Source: Amycolatopsis acidiphila (lineage in GTDB: Bacteria > Actinomycetota > Actinomycetes > Mycobacteriales > Pseudonocardiaceae). From it: DNA of 64,000 nt. The translations under genes were made by a program, and so were the position numbers. The stretch lies in NCBI RefSeq assembly GCF_021391495.1, contig NZ_CP090063.1:7502001-7566000 (forward strand). The letters are read 5' to 3'. How positions within the stretch are numbered: position 1 is the stretch's first letter; the number at the start of each line of letters is the position of its first letter. Positions 1-9,130 of this stretch are shown here, piece by piece. The notes beneath the pieces are model-generated. The model worked only from the letters and a program-made list of their open reading frames with translations. It was not told where the DNA came from and did no database searches.

Positions 1-385
1 GGGCACCGCGTTCCTCGTCGTCGCGGCGCCCGAGCCCGACGCGCTGCGCGAGGCCAGCTACTTCGTGGACCGGCTTTCGGCCGAGTCCATGCCGTTGTCG
101 GGCATGGTCGCCAACCGCACGCACCCTGTGCTCGCGAAGCTGTCGGCGACCGCCGCCAGCTCGGCCGCCGAACGCGTCGAGTCGAGCGCGCCGCTGGCCA
201 CCGCGGTGCTGCGGCTGCACGCCGACCGGGTCGCGCTCGGCGAACGCGAGGAGCGGCTGCTCGCCCGGTTCACCAGGGCCCACCCGGAGGTGCCGATCGT
301 GCGCGTGCCCGCGCTGCCCAGCGACGTGCATGACGTAGCCGGCCTCCGTGACATCGGAGACCGGCTCGCCACACCCAGCGACTAG
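1..385 (+). CDS. ArsA/GET3-family ATPase, C-terminal part (truncated by window edge)
   Basis: The reading frame is open from base 2 and ends at a TAG at 383-385. The visible residues (TAFLVVAAPEPDALREASYF, then SGMVANRTHP) match the C-terminal half of actinobacterial ArsA-like anion-transporting ATPases, in which this segment follows the nucleotide-binding core. The Walker A region lies outside the window. Its position next to a divergent whiB gene and ponA2 matches the M. tuberculosis Rv3679-Rv3680/whiB4/ponA2 arrangement, where paired ArsA-like ATPases occur. The substrate is unknown. The family call rests on the tail and on synteny. Confidence 0.75.
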   Translation, partial: GTAFLVVAAPEPDALREASYFVDRLSAESMPLSGMVANRTHPVLAKLSATAASSAAERVESSAPLATAVLRLHADRVALGEREERLLARFTRAHPEVPIVRVPALPSDVHDVAGLRDIGDRLATPSD

Positions 386-422
386 GACCAGGCCCTCTCC
401 CCGACGGACGCGCTACGCCCGG

Positions 423-710
423 CTAGCCTGCCCGCACGAAATCCCGCTTCGCCGATTCCAGCAGCTCCGACCACGACGTGACGTCCGGACGGCGGCGCAG
501 CAGGGCCCGCCGCTCGCGTTCGGTCATGCCGCCCCAGATGCCGAAGCTGATCCGGCTGTCCAGCGCCTCGGCGAGGCATTCGGTGCGCACGGGACAGCCC
601 ATGCACACGACCTTCGCCCGGTTCTGCTCCGCCCCCCGGACGAACAGCTCGTCCGGATCGGTGTCGCGGCAGAGCGCGTCGGTTCGCCAGCTCCGCTCAT
701 TCGAATCCAT
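423..710 (-). CDS. whiB4: WhiB-family iron-sulfur regulator (WhiB4 type)
   Basis: A 95-residue protein with the four conserved cysteines of WhiB proteins at positions 14, 36, 39 and 45 (C...CxxC...C), followed by the GIWGG turn at 57-61 and an arginine-rich tail (RERRALLRRRP). Family members bind a redox/NO-sensitive 4Fe-4S cluster and act as transcription regulators with or without sigma factor. The position between an ArsA-like ATPase and ponA2 is the whiB4 position in mycobacteria, which supports the subgroup. It is transcribed away from ponA2. The 216-bp gap between the two divergent starts must hold both promoters. Confidence 0.9.
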   Translation of the reverse strand: MDSNERSWRTDALCRDTDPDELFVRGAEQNRAKVVCMGCPVRTECLAEALDSRISFGIWGGMTERERRALLRRRPDVTSWSELLESAKRDFVRAG

Positions 711-925
711 ACCCCCAGCTCCTCACCCTCGGCTCACGTCGGTGGAACACCCCGGCGCTCCCCTGGCGCCATACGTGAGACGTTGACGGACTGTAGGGCC
801 AATCGGTTCCGCTCGCCAAGATCCCGCGGATAATTCGTTACCGGAACACCTCGCATCGGAGCAGCCGACGTGATATCGACCCGCAGGTCGGCGAGGTCAC
901 CCCGGAACCCACTATCCTCACATTC

Positions 926-3088
926 GTGCGGAAAACGGATGGTCTGTTCAAGCTGCTCGGCCTGTGCCTGCTCGCGGGAATCCTCGTCGCCGGGGTCCTC
1001 TTCCCGATCGCCGGCGCCGCCGGGGTCGCCTCGAACAAGGCCAGCGAAACGGTCGACAGCATGTCCGCCGAGCTGGCGAACGTGCCGCCACCGCTGGTCA
1101 CCACGATCACCGACTCGGCGGGCAACCCGATCGCCACGCTCTACGACCAGTACCGCATTCCCACCGCGCCGTCGCAGATCAACGACGCCATGAAATGGGC
1201 GCTGGTCTCGGTCGAGGACCGCCGGTTCTACGACCACCACGGGGTGGACTGGAAGGGCACGATCCGGGCCGCGCTGAGCAACAGCACCGGTGGCGACACC
1301 CAGGGTGCCTCGACCCTGACGCAGCAGTACGTCAAGAACTACCTGATCAACGTCATCTACCGGGGCGACGAGGTCGGGCAGAAGAAGGCGCAGGAGCAGT
1401 CGGTCGCGCGCAAGCTCAAGGAAGCGCGGATCGCGATCCAGCTCGAGACCAAGATGGACAAGAGCCAGATCCTCGCCAGCTACCTCAACGTCGTCGAGTT
1501 CTCGCGCAAGATCTACGGCGTCGGCGCGGCCGCGCAGACCTACTTCCACACCACCGCGGACAAACTGACCGTGCCGCAGGCCGCGCTGTTGGCCGGCATG
1601 GTGAACAACCCGCCGTTCTACGACCCGTGGAGCCACCCCGAGCGCGCGACGGACCGGCGCAACCTGGTGCTCGACCGCATGGTGGAGAACCAGAAGCTCG
1701 CTCCCGAGGACGCCGCGAGGTTCAAGACCGAGCCGCTGGGCGTGTCGCCGGACGGCCCGTCCAAGCCGGCCGCGAACTGCACCGGCGCCGGGCCGGAGAA
1801 CGGGTTCTTCTGCCAGTACGTGCAGGACTACCTGCTGACCAACGGCATGACGAAGGACGACCTGTACACCGGCGGATACACCATCCGCACGACGATGGAC
1901 CAGAACGCCAACCACCAGGCCAAGATCTCGGCCGAGCAGCAGGTCGACAAGACGCAGAAGAACGTCGCGAACACGTTGTCGCTGGTGCGGCCGGGCAAGA
2001 ACCGGCACGAGGTGGTCGCGCTCGCGGCGAACCGTGACTACGGCACGGACGCGAGCAAGGGGCAGACGACGTACGCACTGCCATCGGATGTGTCCAATGT
2101 GACCGGTGCGGGGTCGAGCTACAAGATCTTCACCACTGCGGCCGCGCTGGAACAGCACAAGACCGGGATCTACGCGACCATCCAAACGCCACAGACGTAC
2201 GCGTCGAAGGTCTTCATCAGCGGCGAGAAACCGGGCTGTCCACAGGTCGGGCGCGGTACGTGGGCGTACTGCCTGCAGAACTACGGCGAAAGCTCGTACG
2301 GGCCGTCGATGACGCTGCAGCAGGCGCTCGCGACCTCGCCGAACACGGGGTTCGTGATCCTGGAGGAGCAGGCCGGGATGGGCGCCGTGCTCGACATGGC
2401 GCGGCGGCTGGGCATGCGCAACACGATGAACTCCAACGCGGCCAACGGCGGCGCGATCGACCCGGGCAACTCCAACCCCGCCTTCAAGATGACGCAGCAG
2501 CAGTACTTCGGCCCCGGTGGCGTCGCACAGGCCGGGCTCGGCGCGTTCACGCTCGGCGTGAGCCCGACGAACGGCCTGGAGCTGGCGAACGTCGCCGCGA
2601 CGATCATGAGTGGCGGCGTCTGGTGCCCGCCGACGCCGATCGGCGGGGTGAACGACCGCGACGGCAGGCCGGTGAAGATCAAGGAAGCCCGGTGCGAGCA
2701 GGCCGTGCCGGAGGGGCTGGCCAACACCCTCGCGGTCGGGATGAGCAAGGACGCCACGGACGGCACCTCGCGGGCGGCCGCACAGGCGGTCGGCTGGAAC
2801 CGGCCGATGATCGGCAAGACCGGGACCACGCAGAACAGCGGTTCGGCGGCGTTCGTCGGGGCGGTGCCGCAGATGGCCGGCGTGGCGATGGTCTTCCGCC
2901 CGGACAGCCCGATCGGCGGCCTCATCGACGGCGGGCCCGGCAAGGTCACGGCGACCAGGGGCGCCACGGACGGCAACATGTTCGGCGGCAAGACCCCGGC
3001 CCGAACCTGGTTCGGCGCGATGACGCAGATCATGAACGGGCAACCGGTCATCGGGCTGCCCCCTTCGGACCCCGCGTACGAGCACTGA
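926..3088 (+). CDS. ponA2: Class A bifunctional penicillin-binding protein (PonA2 type)
   Basis: 720 residues from a GTG start. A single N-terminal membrane segment (about 8-30) anchors the protein, followed by a GT51 transglycosylase domain with the EDRRFYDHHGVD motif (catalytic Glu97). The transpeptidase domain has S397-S-Y-K400, S471-P-N473 and K631-T-G-T. It polymerises and crosslinks peptidoglycan on the outer face of the membrane. Many actinobacterial PonA2 proteins end in a PASTA domain, but this one stops shortly after the transpeptidase fold (last residues GLPPSDPAYEH) and has none. It is followed after 43 bp by the metallophosphoesterase, as in mycobacteria. Confidence 0.92.
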   Translation: MRKTDGLFKLLGLCLLAGILVAGVLFPIAGAAGVASNKASETVDSMSAELANVPPPLVTTITDSAGNPIATLYDQYRIPTAPSQINDAMKWALVSVEDRRFYDHHGVDWKGTIRAALSNSTGGDTQGASTLTQQYVKNYLINVIYRGDEVGQKKAQEQSVARKLKEARIAIQLETKMDKSQILASYLNVVEFSRKIYGVGAAAQTYFHTTADKLTVPQAALLAGMVNNPPFYDPWSHPERATDRRNLVLDRMVENQKLAPEDAARFKTEPLGVSPDGPSKPAANCTGAGPENGFFCQYVQDYLLTNGMTKDDLYTGGYTIRTTMDQNANHQAKISAEQQVDKTQKNVANTLSLVRPGKNRHEVVALAANRDYGTDASKGQTTYALPSDVSNVTGAGSSYKIFTTAAALEQHKTGIYATIQTPQTYASKVFISGEKPGCPQVGRGTWAYCLQNYGESSYGPSMTLQQALATSPNTGFVILEEQAGMGAVLDMARRLGMRNTMNSNAANGGAIDPGNSNPAFKMTQQQYFGPGGVAQAGLGAFTLGVSPTNGLELANVAATIMSGGVWCPPTPIGGVNDRDGRPVKIKEARCEQAVPEGLANTLAVGMSKDATDGTSRAAAQAVGWNRPMIGKTGTTQNSGSAAFVGAVPQMAGVAMVFRPDSPIGGLIDGGPGKVTATRGATDGNMFGGKTPARTWFGAMTQIMNGQPVIGLPPSDPAYEH

Positions 3089-3131
3089 GCGGAGCCGTAT
3101 CCTCGATGGTGTGGGTACCGACGGTGACAGG

Positions 3132-4079
3132 ATGAGCGCGGCACGTCTGGCCGCCGGGACCGTGGCACTCGGTGCGGCGACGCTCGGGTACGCGGTGGGC
3201 ATCGAGCGGCGGCACTGGACGTTGCGCAAGGCCGAGCTGCCCGTGCTCGCCCCCGGCGCGAAGCCGATCCGGCTGCTGCACATCTCCGACCTGCACATGA
3301 TGCCCGGCCAAAAGTCCAAGCAGCGCTGGGTCGCGGCACTCGCCGAGCTCGAGCCGGACCTCGTCGTCAACACCGGGGACAACCTCGCCCACCCGCAGGC
3401 CGTCCCCTCGGTGCTGCGCGCACTCGGCACGCTGCTCGACCGGCCGGGCATGTTCGTCTTCGGCAGCAACGACTACTACGCGCCGAAGCCCAAGAACCCC
3501 GCCCGCTACCTGATGCCGCGCGGCAAGAAGAAGCGCGTCCACGGCAGGCACCTGCCGTGGCGCGACCTGCGCGCGGCCTTCGTCGAACACGGCTGGCAGG
3601 ACCTCACCCACGCCCGGCGGACCGTCAAGGCGGCCGGGCAGCCGGTGTTCGCCGCCGGGCTCGACGACCCGCACCTGCGCCGCGACCGCTACGGCGAGAT
3701 CGCCGGCCCCGGCGATCCGGACGCCGTCCTGCGCCTCGGCGTCACCCACTCGCCTGAGCCACGCGTCCTGGACCCCTTCGCCACGGACGGGTACGACCTC
3801 GTCCTGGCCGGGCACACCCACGGTGGTCAGCTGCGCATCCCGGGCATCGGCGCACTGGTGACCAACTGCGAACTCGACCGCTCCCGCGCCCGCGGCGTCT
3901 CCCGCTGGGGCGCGCACATGTGGCTGCACGTTTCGGCCGGTCTGGGCACTTCGCCGTACGCCCCCGCCCGCTTCGCCTGCCCTCCGGAGGCGAGCCTGCT
4001 GACCCTGGTACCCCGCGACGGAGGCGACCGGGCAACGACGGAACAGACCCGCCGGAAAGCCGGTAGCCCCATCCGCTAA
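3132..4079 (+). CDS. Metallophosphoesterase (calcineurin-like), Rv3683 type
   Basis: 315 residues from ATG 3132; an in-frame GTG at 3111 is possible. A short hydrophobic N-terminus precedes metal-binding motifs in the usual order: D53-x-H55 (ISDLH), GD83N, GSN113D, and a C-terminal GHTHGG. These ligate the dinuclear metal centre of calcineurin-like phosphoesterases. It lies 43 bp after ponA2 in the same direction, a conserved pairing in actinobacteria, so a role at the cell envelope is plausible but unproven. The substrate cannot be read from the sequence. Confidence 0.85.
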   Translation: MSAARLAAGTVALGAATLGYAVGIERRHWTLRKAELPVLAPGAKPIRLLHISDLHMMPGQKSKQRWVAALAELEPDLVVNTGDNLAHPQAVPSVLRALGTLLDRPGMFVFGSNDYYAPKPKNPARYLMPRGKKKRVHGRHLPWRDLRAAFVEHGWQDLTHARRTVKAAGQPVFAAGLDDPHLRRDRYGEIAGPGDPDAVLRLGVTHSPEPRVLDPFATDGYDLVLAGHTHGGQLRIPGIGALVTNCELDRSRARGVSRWGAHMWLHVSAGLGTSPYAPARFACPPEASLLTLVPRDGGDRATTEQTRRKAGSPIR

Positions 4080-4110
4080 ACTTCTCCCCGACCCGTTAAT
4101 TGCAGTACCT

Positions 4111-4184
4111 CGGGGTGTGGCGCAGCTTGGTAGCGTGCCTCGTTCGGGTCGAGGAGGTCGTGGGTTCGAATCCCGCCACCCCGA
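4111..4184 (+). tRNA. tRNA-Pro (anticodon CGG)
   Basis: The acceptor stem CGGGGTG (4111-4117) pairs with CACCCCG (4177-4183), followed by discriminator A. The D arm is present. The anticodon stem CCTCG/CGAGG (4138-4142/4150-4154) encloses loop TTCGGGT, giving anticodon CGG. The T arm carries GTTCGAATCC. The 3' CCA is not encoded. Confidence 0.93.
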
Positions 4185-4197
4185 CGGAAGATCTGGG

Positions 4198-4240
4198 AGA
4201 GCCCTGCTCGCGGAAAACGTGAGCGGGGCTCTTCCTTTGT
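4198..4240 (+). terminator. Strong hairpin terminator behind tRNA-Pro
   Basis: A 14-bp stem (4198-4211 with 4219-4232, two G-T pairs) encloses the loop GGAAAAC and is followed by TCCTTTGT. It begins 14 bases after the tRNA and is the likely end of its transcript. Confidence 0.8.
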
Positions 4241-4244
4241 CACG

Positions 4245-4269
4245 CTGGGGGTCGGACCCCCAGACCCCC
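4245..4269 (-). repeat. Interspersed GC-rich palindromic element, copy A
   Basis: Read on the minus strand the unit is GGGGGTCTGGGGG, five bases (TCCGA), then CCCCCAG. Copy B at 39766-39790 is identical outside the five-base loop (CGCGG). Both copies sit in intergenic DNA next to a structured RNA gene. Confidence 0.7.
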
Positions 4270-4491
4270 GCCAGGGGAGCGCTCCGCCCCCCTGGACCCC
4301 CCTGCGGGCTCGCCTTCGGCATCGCGTTTGGCGCGCGGTGCCGGAAAGTGGGGAGGGTCACCATTGTGAGGGTGAGACGGGTGCATGAGCCTGGGGGCCC
4401 AGCCGTGGGTTTCCCTTCTCCCTGCCATCCCTTGAGGCGGCCATCCCGCCGTAAGACACTCGAGGAGAAGGGGGACCCCACCTGGGACCCC

Positions 4492-5238
4492 TCACTTCAC
4501 CGCCAGTAGTTCCAGCCAGCATTGGGCGAAGGAGCCGTCGCCGGAGTGGGACCAGGCCCACGCCGAGCGGGCGGCGGAAGCGAGCTGGTCCCGGTCGGCG
4601 CTCGACGCGGACAGGGCCGCGTCCAAGCGGGACTCGACATACCGGGCCAGCTCGCGGTACGGCATGTCCGGGCGGAAGCGGGCGTGGGTCTGGACCTCCC
4701 GGAATCCCGCCTGCTCCACCAGCCCGGCGATGTGCTTCCCGGCGAAGGGATCCCCACCGGCGCGGCGGCGGAGCAGGTAGTGCCCCCGCAGTGCGGCGAC
4801 CACGTTGACCGTCTTCGGTTGCAGGCGCGCCCTGCTCCAGTCCGATGTGGACAGAGCGAGCGTGCCACCGGGTCTCAGCACCCGGCTGAGCTCCTGCAAC
4901 GCCGCCGCCGGACGGCTCAGGTGCTCGAAGAGTGCGTGCGCGAAGACCAGGTCGACACTTTCCGACAGCACGGGCAGCCCGTACACCGACCCCGCTACGA
5001 AGTCCACTGTGGACCCCACGGGAAGCTGCCGGGCCTCGGGGTCCACGCCGAGGACCCGCCCCGCGCCCACGACCGGCACGAACCCGCGCGTGATGGTGCC
5101 GGGGCCGCAGCCCACGTCCAGCACCCGCATGCCCGGTTTGAGCGTCCGCAGCACGAATCCCGCCCGGTCGCCCGCCGTCCTCGCGGACATCATCGACAGT
5201 GCGTCGTCGGCGAACCCGGGCGCGTATCCCTCCAGCAC
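4492..5238 (-). CDS. Class I SAM-dependent methyltransferase (Methyltransf_11 type)
   Basis: 248 residues from a GTG start. SAM-binding motif I is VLDVGCGPGT (residues 39-48). An acidic residue follows at GVDPEA, then a LVFAHALFEHL segment and the post-I motif LRPGGTLALST, all typical of small-molecule methyltransferases of this class. The second half is variable and presumably binds the acceptor. It starts 38 bp from the divergent S9 peptidase gene, so the two may share a promoter region. The methyl acceptor cannot be predicted. Confidence 0.8.
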   Translation of the reverse strand: MLEGYAPGFADDALSMMSARTAGDRAGFVLRTLKPGMRVLDVGCGPGTITRGFVPVVGAGRVLGVDPEARQLPVGSTVDFVAGSVYGLPVLSESVDLVFAHALFEHLSRPAAALQELSRVLRPGGTLALSTSDWSRARLQPKTVNVVAALRGHYLLRRRAGGDPFAGKHIAGLVEQAGFREVQTHARFRPDMPYRELARYVESRLDAALSASSADRDQLASAARSAWAWSHSGDGSFAQCWLELLAVK

Positions 5239-5276
5239 ACGCCCACCGTACGGGCAGCACCTGGCAGGATCGAGGG

Positions 5277-7112
5277 GTGACCACTCAGCACCCGCCCGCC
5301 GTCATCCCCGACCGCCTCTTCGACGACGACGAGGCCGAGGCCCGCTGGCGCGCCCGGTTCCGCGCACCCCGCGTGTCGGTGCCGGACTGGGCCGTCGACG
5401 CACCGGACAAGAACCTCTACGTCTCCAACGCCAGCGGCGTCTGGGAGGTCTACGCGTGGGACCGCGCGACCGGCGAGCACCGCCAGGTCACCGACCGTCC
5501 CAACGGCACCCTCAGCGCCACCACCTCGCCGGACGGCACGTCCATCTGGTGGTTCAACGACACCGACGGCGACGAGTTCGGCTCCTGGGTGCGCGAGCCG
5601 TTCAACGGCGGCGAAGCCGAACAAGCGCTGCCGGATGTGCACGACGGCTATCCCGCGGGCCTCGAGATCGGGCACCGGGTGACCGCGGTGGGCGTCTCCA
5701 CCGACGACGGCAGCGAGCTGTTCCTGCACGCCGAGGGCAAGACGGAGCGCTTCTACGCGAGCAAGGACGACGCGGGCGTCGCCGCGCTGTCGCGCGACGA
5801 GCGACTGATCGCCATCTCACACTCCGAGCACGGCGACTCGCGCCACCCCGCGGTCCGGGTGCTCGCCGCCGACGGGTTCGCGACGGTGGCGGAGAAGTGG
5901 GACGGCGAGGGCAAGGGCCTGACCCCGCTGGAGTTCTCCCCGGTGGCCGGTGACGCGCGGCTGCTCGTCCTGCACGAGCGCCGGGGCCGTGAGGAGCTGC
6001 TGCTCTGGGACGTCGAGCGGGACACCGAGACGGAGCTGTCGCTCGACCTGCCCGGCGAGGTGGCCGCCGGCTGGTACCCGAAGGCCGACGCGCTCCTGGT
6101 CGTGCATTTCCACGAGGGTCGCAGCTCCTTGTACCGCTACGACCTCTCGACCGCCGAGTTGTCCTCTTTGGACACCCCGAAGGGCCGGATCGGCGGTGCG
6201 AGCGTCCGGCCGGACGGCACCGTCGAGTACTCCTGGTCGAGCGCCGCGCGACCGCCGGTGATCCGCGCACGAGCGGCCGACGGCACCGACTCCGTCCTGC
6301 TGACCCCGCCCGGCGACCCCGCCCCCGGTTCGGCGCCCGTGGTGGACGCCTTCGTCGAGGGGCCGGGCGGCCGGGTGCACGCGCTGGTCGCGCGGCCGGT
6401 CGACGCACCGGAGGGGCCGGTCCCGACGGTGTTCACGCTGCACGGGGGCCCGCACGCGGCCGACGAGGACCGGTTCTCGGCCTATCGCGCGGTCTGGCTG
6501 GACGCCGGGTTCGCCGTCGTCGAGGTCAACTACCGAGGCTCGACCGGCTACGGCTCCGCGTGGCGGGACGCCATCGAGGGGCGGCCCGGCCTGACGGAAC
6601 TCGAGGACGTCGCCGCGGTGTACGACTGGGCCGTCGAGAGTGGCCTCGCCGACCCCGCCAAATGCGTGGTGTCGGGCGCGTCCTGGGGCGGCTATCTGAC
6701 CCTGCTCGCGATCGGCACCCAGCCGCAGCGCTGGGCGGCGGCGGTGGCGAGTGTGCCGGTGGCCGACTACGTCGCGGCCTACGAGGACGAGATGGAGCAG
6801 CTGCGCTCCTTCGACCGCGCTCTCTTCGGCGGTTCCCCCGATTCCATACCGGCTGTGTACAACGAGTGTTCACCCATCACCTATGTCGAGGCCGTGCGGG
6901 CGCCGGTGCTCGTGCTGGCGGGCGACAACGATCCGCGCTGCCCGATCCGCCAGATCGAGAACTACCTCGATCGCCTGGCAGCGCGCGAGATTCCGTACGA
7001 GTTCTACCGGTACGACGCCGGCCACGGCTCGCTCGTGATCGCCGAGACGATCAAGCAGACGGCGGCGGAGGTGCACTTCGCGCTGCGCGTGCTCGGGCTG
7101 AAGAACAGCTGA
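5277..7112 (+). CDS. Prolyl oligopeptidase family (S9) serine peptidase / acyl-aminoacyl peptidase-like
   Basis: 611 residues from GTG 5277. The N-terminal ~370 residues carry repeating WD/beta-propeller-like blades (for example YVSNASGVWEVYAW), the gate domain of S9 peptidases. The C-terminal alpha/beta hydrolase has HGGPHA (oxyanion hole), the nucleophile in GAS469WGGY, an acid in AGDND552P and His583 in DAGHGS. No signal peptide is seen, so it is probably a cytoplasmic oligopeptidase. The response regulator gene begins 35 bp downstream on the same strand. An earlier in-frame start (5199) would overlap the divergent gene and is less likely. Confidence 0.85.
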   Translation: MTTQHPPAVIPDRLFDDDEAEARWRARFRAPRVSVPDWAVDAPDKNLYVSNASGVWEVYAWDRATGEHRQVTDRPNGTLSATTSPDGTSIWWFNDTDGDEFGSWVREPFNGGEAEQALPDVHDGYPAGLEIGHRVTAVGVSTDDGSELFLHAEGKTERFYASKDDAGVAALSRDERLIAISHSEHGDSRHPAVRVLAADGFATVAEKWDGEGKGLTPLEFSPVAGDARLLVLHERRGREELLLWDVERDTETELSLDLPGEVAAGWYPKADALLVVHFHEGRSSLYRYDLSTAELSSLDTPKGRIGGASVRPDGTVEYSWSSAARPPVIRARAADGTDSVLLTPPGDPAPGSAPVVDAFVEGPGGRVHALVARPVDAPEGPVPTVFTLHGGPHAADEDRFSAYRAVWLDAGFAVVEVNYRGSTGYGSAWRDAIEGRPGLTELEDVAAVYDWAVESGLADPAKCVVSGASWGGYLTLLAIGTQPQRWAAAVASVPVADYVAAYEDEMEQLRSFDRALFGGSPDSIPAVYNECSPITYVEAVRAPVLVLAGDNDPRCPIRQIENYLDRLAAREIPYEFYRYDAGHGSLVIAETIKQTAAEVHFALRVLGLKNS

Positions 7113-7147
7113 AGATTCCGGGTGTGGACAACCCGCACACGCCCATC

Positions 7148-7828
7148 ATGGAACGCGTGGGCGCACCGCGGGTACTGATCGTCGAGGACGCCGAGGCCAT
7201 CCGGGCCTCGGTGGAGTCGGCGCTGCACGACGCCGGGTACAAGGTTCTCGGCAGGGCGGACGGCCGGAGCTTCGAGCAGGATCTCGCGCGGTTCCGGCCG
7301 GATCTCGTCGTGCTCGACGTGATGCTGCCGGGCCGCGACGGGTTCACCCTGCTCCCGGTGCTGCGCCGGTCCTCGACGGCGGGTGTGGTGATGCTGACCG
7401 CACGCGATGCCGTGTCCGACCGGTTGCGCGGCCTCTCCGGTGGCGCGGACGACTACGTGGTGAAGCCGTTCGTGCTCGCCGAGCTGGTCGCCCGGGTGCA
7501 GGCCGTGCTGCGGCGGCTCGGCCGCGCGCCGTCGACGGTGCAGGTCGGCGACCTCGTGCTCGACCCCGAGTCCGGCGTCGTCGTACGCGGAACCGAGAAG
7601 GTCGAGCTGACCTCCACCGAACTCAAGCTGCTCGACTACCTCGCGGCGCAGCGCGGGCGGGTGGTCAGCAAGACGCAGATCCTGGCTGCGGTCTGGGGTT
7701 ACGAGGACTACGACCCGAACATCGTCGAGGTGCACGTCAGCGCCCTGCGCCGCAAGCTCGAGGCGCACGGCCCACGGCTGCTGCACACCGTGCGCGGGCT
7801 CGGCTACGTGCTGCGGGCGGAGGAATAG
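7148..7828 (+). CDS. OmpR/PhoB-type response regulator
   Basis: 226 residues. The receiver domain has the acidic pair E13-D14, phospho-acceptor D57 (VVLDVMLPGRDG), and K106 in VVKPF. The C-terminal winged helix ends in VEVHVSALRRKLEAHGPRLLHTVRGLGYVLR, the standard DNA-recognition and wing region. The stop codon directly abuts the GTG of the sensor kinase, so the two are co-translated. It is one of two OmpR-type systems in the window; both neighbour a small exported protein of the same type. Confidence 0.92.
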   Translation: MERVGAPRVLIVEDAEAIRASVESALHDAGYKVLGRADGRSFEQDLARFRPDLVVLDVMLPGRDGFTLLPVLRRSSTAGVVMLTARDAVSDRLRGLSGGADDYVVKPFVLAELVARVQAVLRRLGRAPSTVQVGDLVLDPESGVVVRGTEKVELTSTELKLLDYLAAQRGRVVSKTQILAAVWGYEDYDPNIVEVHVSALRRKLEAHGPRLLHTVRGLGYVLRAEE

Positions 7829-9130
7829 GTGCGGACGGTCTCGCTGCGACGCCGGGTCACCCTCACCGCGCTGGCGGTGCTCGCCGTGGTGCTGGCCGGC
7901 GTCCTGCTCACCCTGCAGCTGCTGTTCTCGGTCGCCACGAACCGGACCGTGAACGCGATCCTGGCCGACCGTGTGCAGCTCGCGCAGCAGCTCGCCGCGC
8001 AGAAGGTCGGCGCCGCGGAGCTGATCCAGCGGGTCGACGCGCGGTCGGTGCGCGCACAGCTCGTGCTGCCGGACGGGGAGACCTTCGGCAGCCTGAACCT
8101 GCGAGCCGCGAACGAGCCGGGCGTCCGGCGCGTGCGGCTGGACTCGGGGCCGCTCAAGGGCGCGCGGTTGACGCTGGAGGCGGACGCGGGCCTGCTGTCG
8201 GGGGCGCGGGCCACGCTGTTCCGACTGTCGGCGCTCGCGGGCGTCGTGGCGCTGCTCGTAACCGCCGTGGCGCTCGTGTTCGGCGTCCGGTTCGCCCTGT
8301 CTCCCCTGGACGCCATGACCAGGCTGACGCGTTCGATCGCACGCGGCGGCCGCGGGCGGCGGTTGTCGCCGTCGCAACCCGACACCGAACTCGGACGGAC
8401 GGCCCAGGCCTTCGACGAGATGCTCGACGCGCTCGAAGGCTCCGAGCAACGGACGAAACGGTTCGTCGCCGACGCCGCCCACGAGCTGCGGACGCCCGTC
8501 GCCGGACTTCAGGCCGTCGCGGACGCGATGCTGCAGCAACGTCCCGACGCGCCACCCGAGGAACGGGAACGCCTGCAACTGCTGCTCGGGCGGGAGGCAC
8601 GGCGGGCGGGCAAGCTCGTCGACGACCTGCTCGACCTGGCCCGCATCGACGCCGGGATCGAGCTGCAGCGGCAGCCGGCCGACGTGCGTGCCATGGCCGC
8701 GACGCAGGTCGACCGGGCGCGGCTGCAGCATCCGGATCGCACCGTCGAGCTGACCGGCGACGAGGTCGTCGCTGAGGTGGATCCGGACCGGGTCGCGCAG
8801 ATCGTCGCGAACCTCGTCGACAACGCCTGCCAGGCGACACCGCCGGGCGGCCGGGTCTCGGTGACCGTGGCGCGGAGCGGCGACGCCGTGGAGATCGTCG
8901 TCGCCGACACCGGTCCCGGGGTGTCGCCCGCCGACCAGGAGCGGATCTTCGACCGGCTGGTGCGGCTGGACGACGCCCGGGACCGGCGCGCCGGCGGCTC
9001 CGGGCTCGGCCTGCCGATCGCCCGCGGTTTCGCCCGTGCCCACGGCGGGGACCTGAGCTACCTGCCCGGCTCGCCGGGCGCCCGGTTCCGGCTGGTGCTG
9101 CCTCTTACTTCGGCGCTCCCGCGTCGGTGA
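7829..9130 (+). CDS. Two-component sensor histidine kinase
   Basis: 433 residues. Two membrane segments (about 12-33 and 133-157) enclose a short extracytoplasmic loop of ~100 residues. A HAMP region, a dimerisation/phosphoacceptor box with His218 (DAAHELRTPVAG) and an HATPase domain with N box NLVDNACQATPP and G boxes DTGPG and GSGLGLPI follow. It is the partner of the adjoining response regulator. The 3' end overlaps the convergent exported-protein gene by 26 bp. The signal sensed is unknown. Confidence 0.92.
   Translation: MRTVSLRRRVTLTALAVLAVVLAGVLLTLQLLFSVATNRTVNAILADRVQLAQQLAAQKVGAAELIQRVDARSVRAQLVLPDGETFGSLNLRAANEPGVRRVRLDSGPLKGARLTLEADAGLLSGARATLFRLSALAGVVALLVTAVALVFGVRFALSPLDAMTRLTRSIARGGRGRRLSPSQPDTELGRTAQAFDEMLDALEGSEQRTKRFVADAAHELRTPVAGLQAVADAMLQQRPDAPPEERERLQLLLGREARRAGKLVDDLLDLARIDAGIELQRQPADVRAMAATQVDRARLQHPDRTVELTGDEVVAEVDPDRVAQIVANLVDNACQATPPGGRVSVTVARSGDAVEIVVADTGPGVSPADQERIFDRLVRLDDARDRRAGGSGLGLPIARGFARAHGGDLSYLPGSPGARFRLVLPLTSALPRR

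Larger units (their letters stand above)
4185..4491. other. Gene-free stretch with terminator and GC-rich interspersed repeat
   Basis: No credible gene is seen between tRNA-Pro and the minus-strand methyltransferase. The stretch holds the tRNA terminator and then a C/G-homopolymer-rich tract (about 4241-4320) containing a palindromic unit that recurs near 39.77 kb. The reading frames here are low-complexity and lack ribosome sites. Confidence 0.6.

Noticed and set aside
734..3469. Very long minus-strand open frame (911 codons) antisense to ponA2
   Set aside because: It is a shadow of the GC-rich coding strand: Arg/Ala/Gly-rich composition, no ribosome site and no recognisable domains, whereas the plus strand gives a complete class A PBP.
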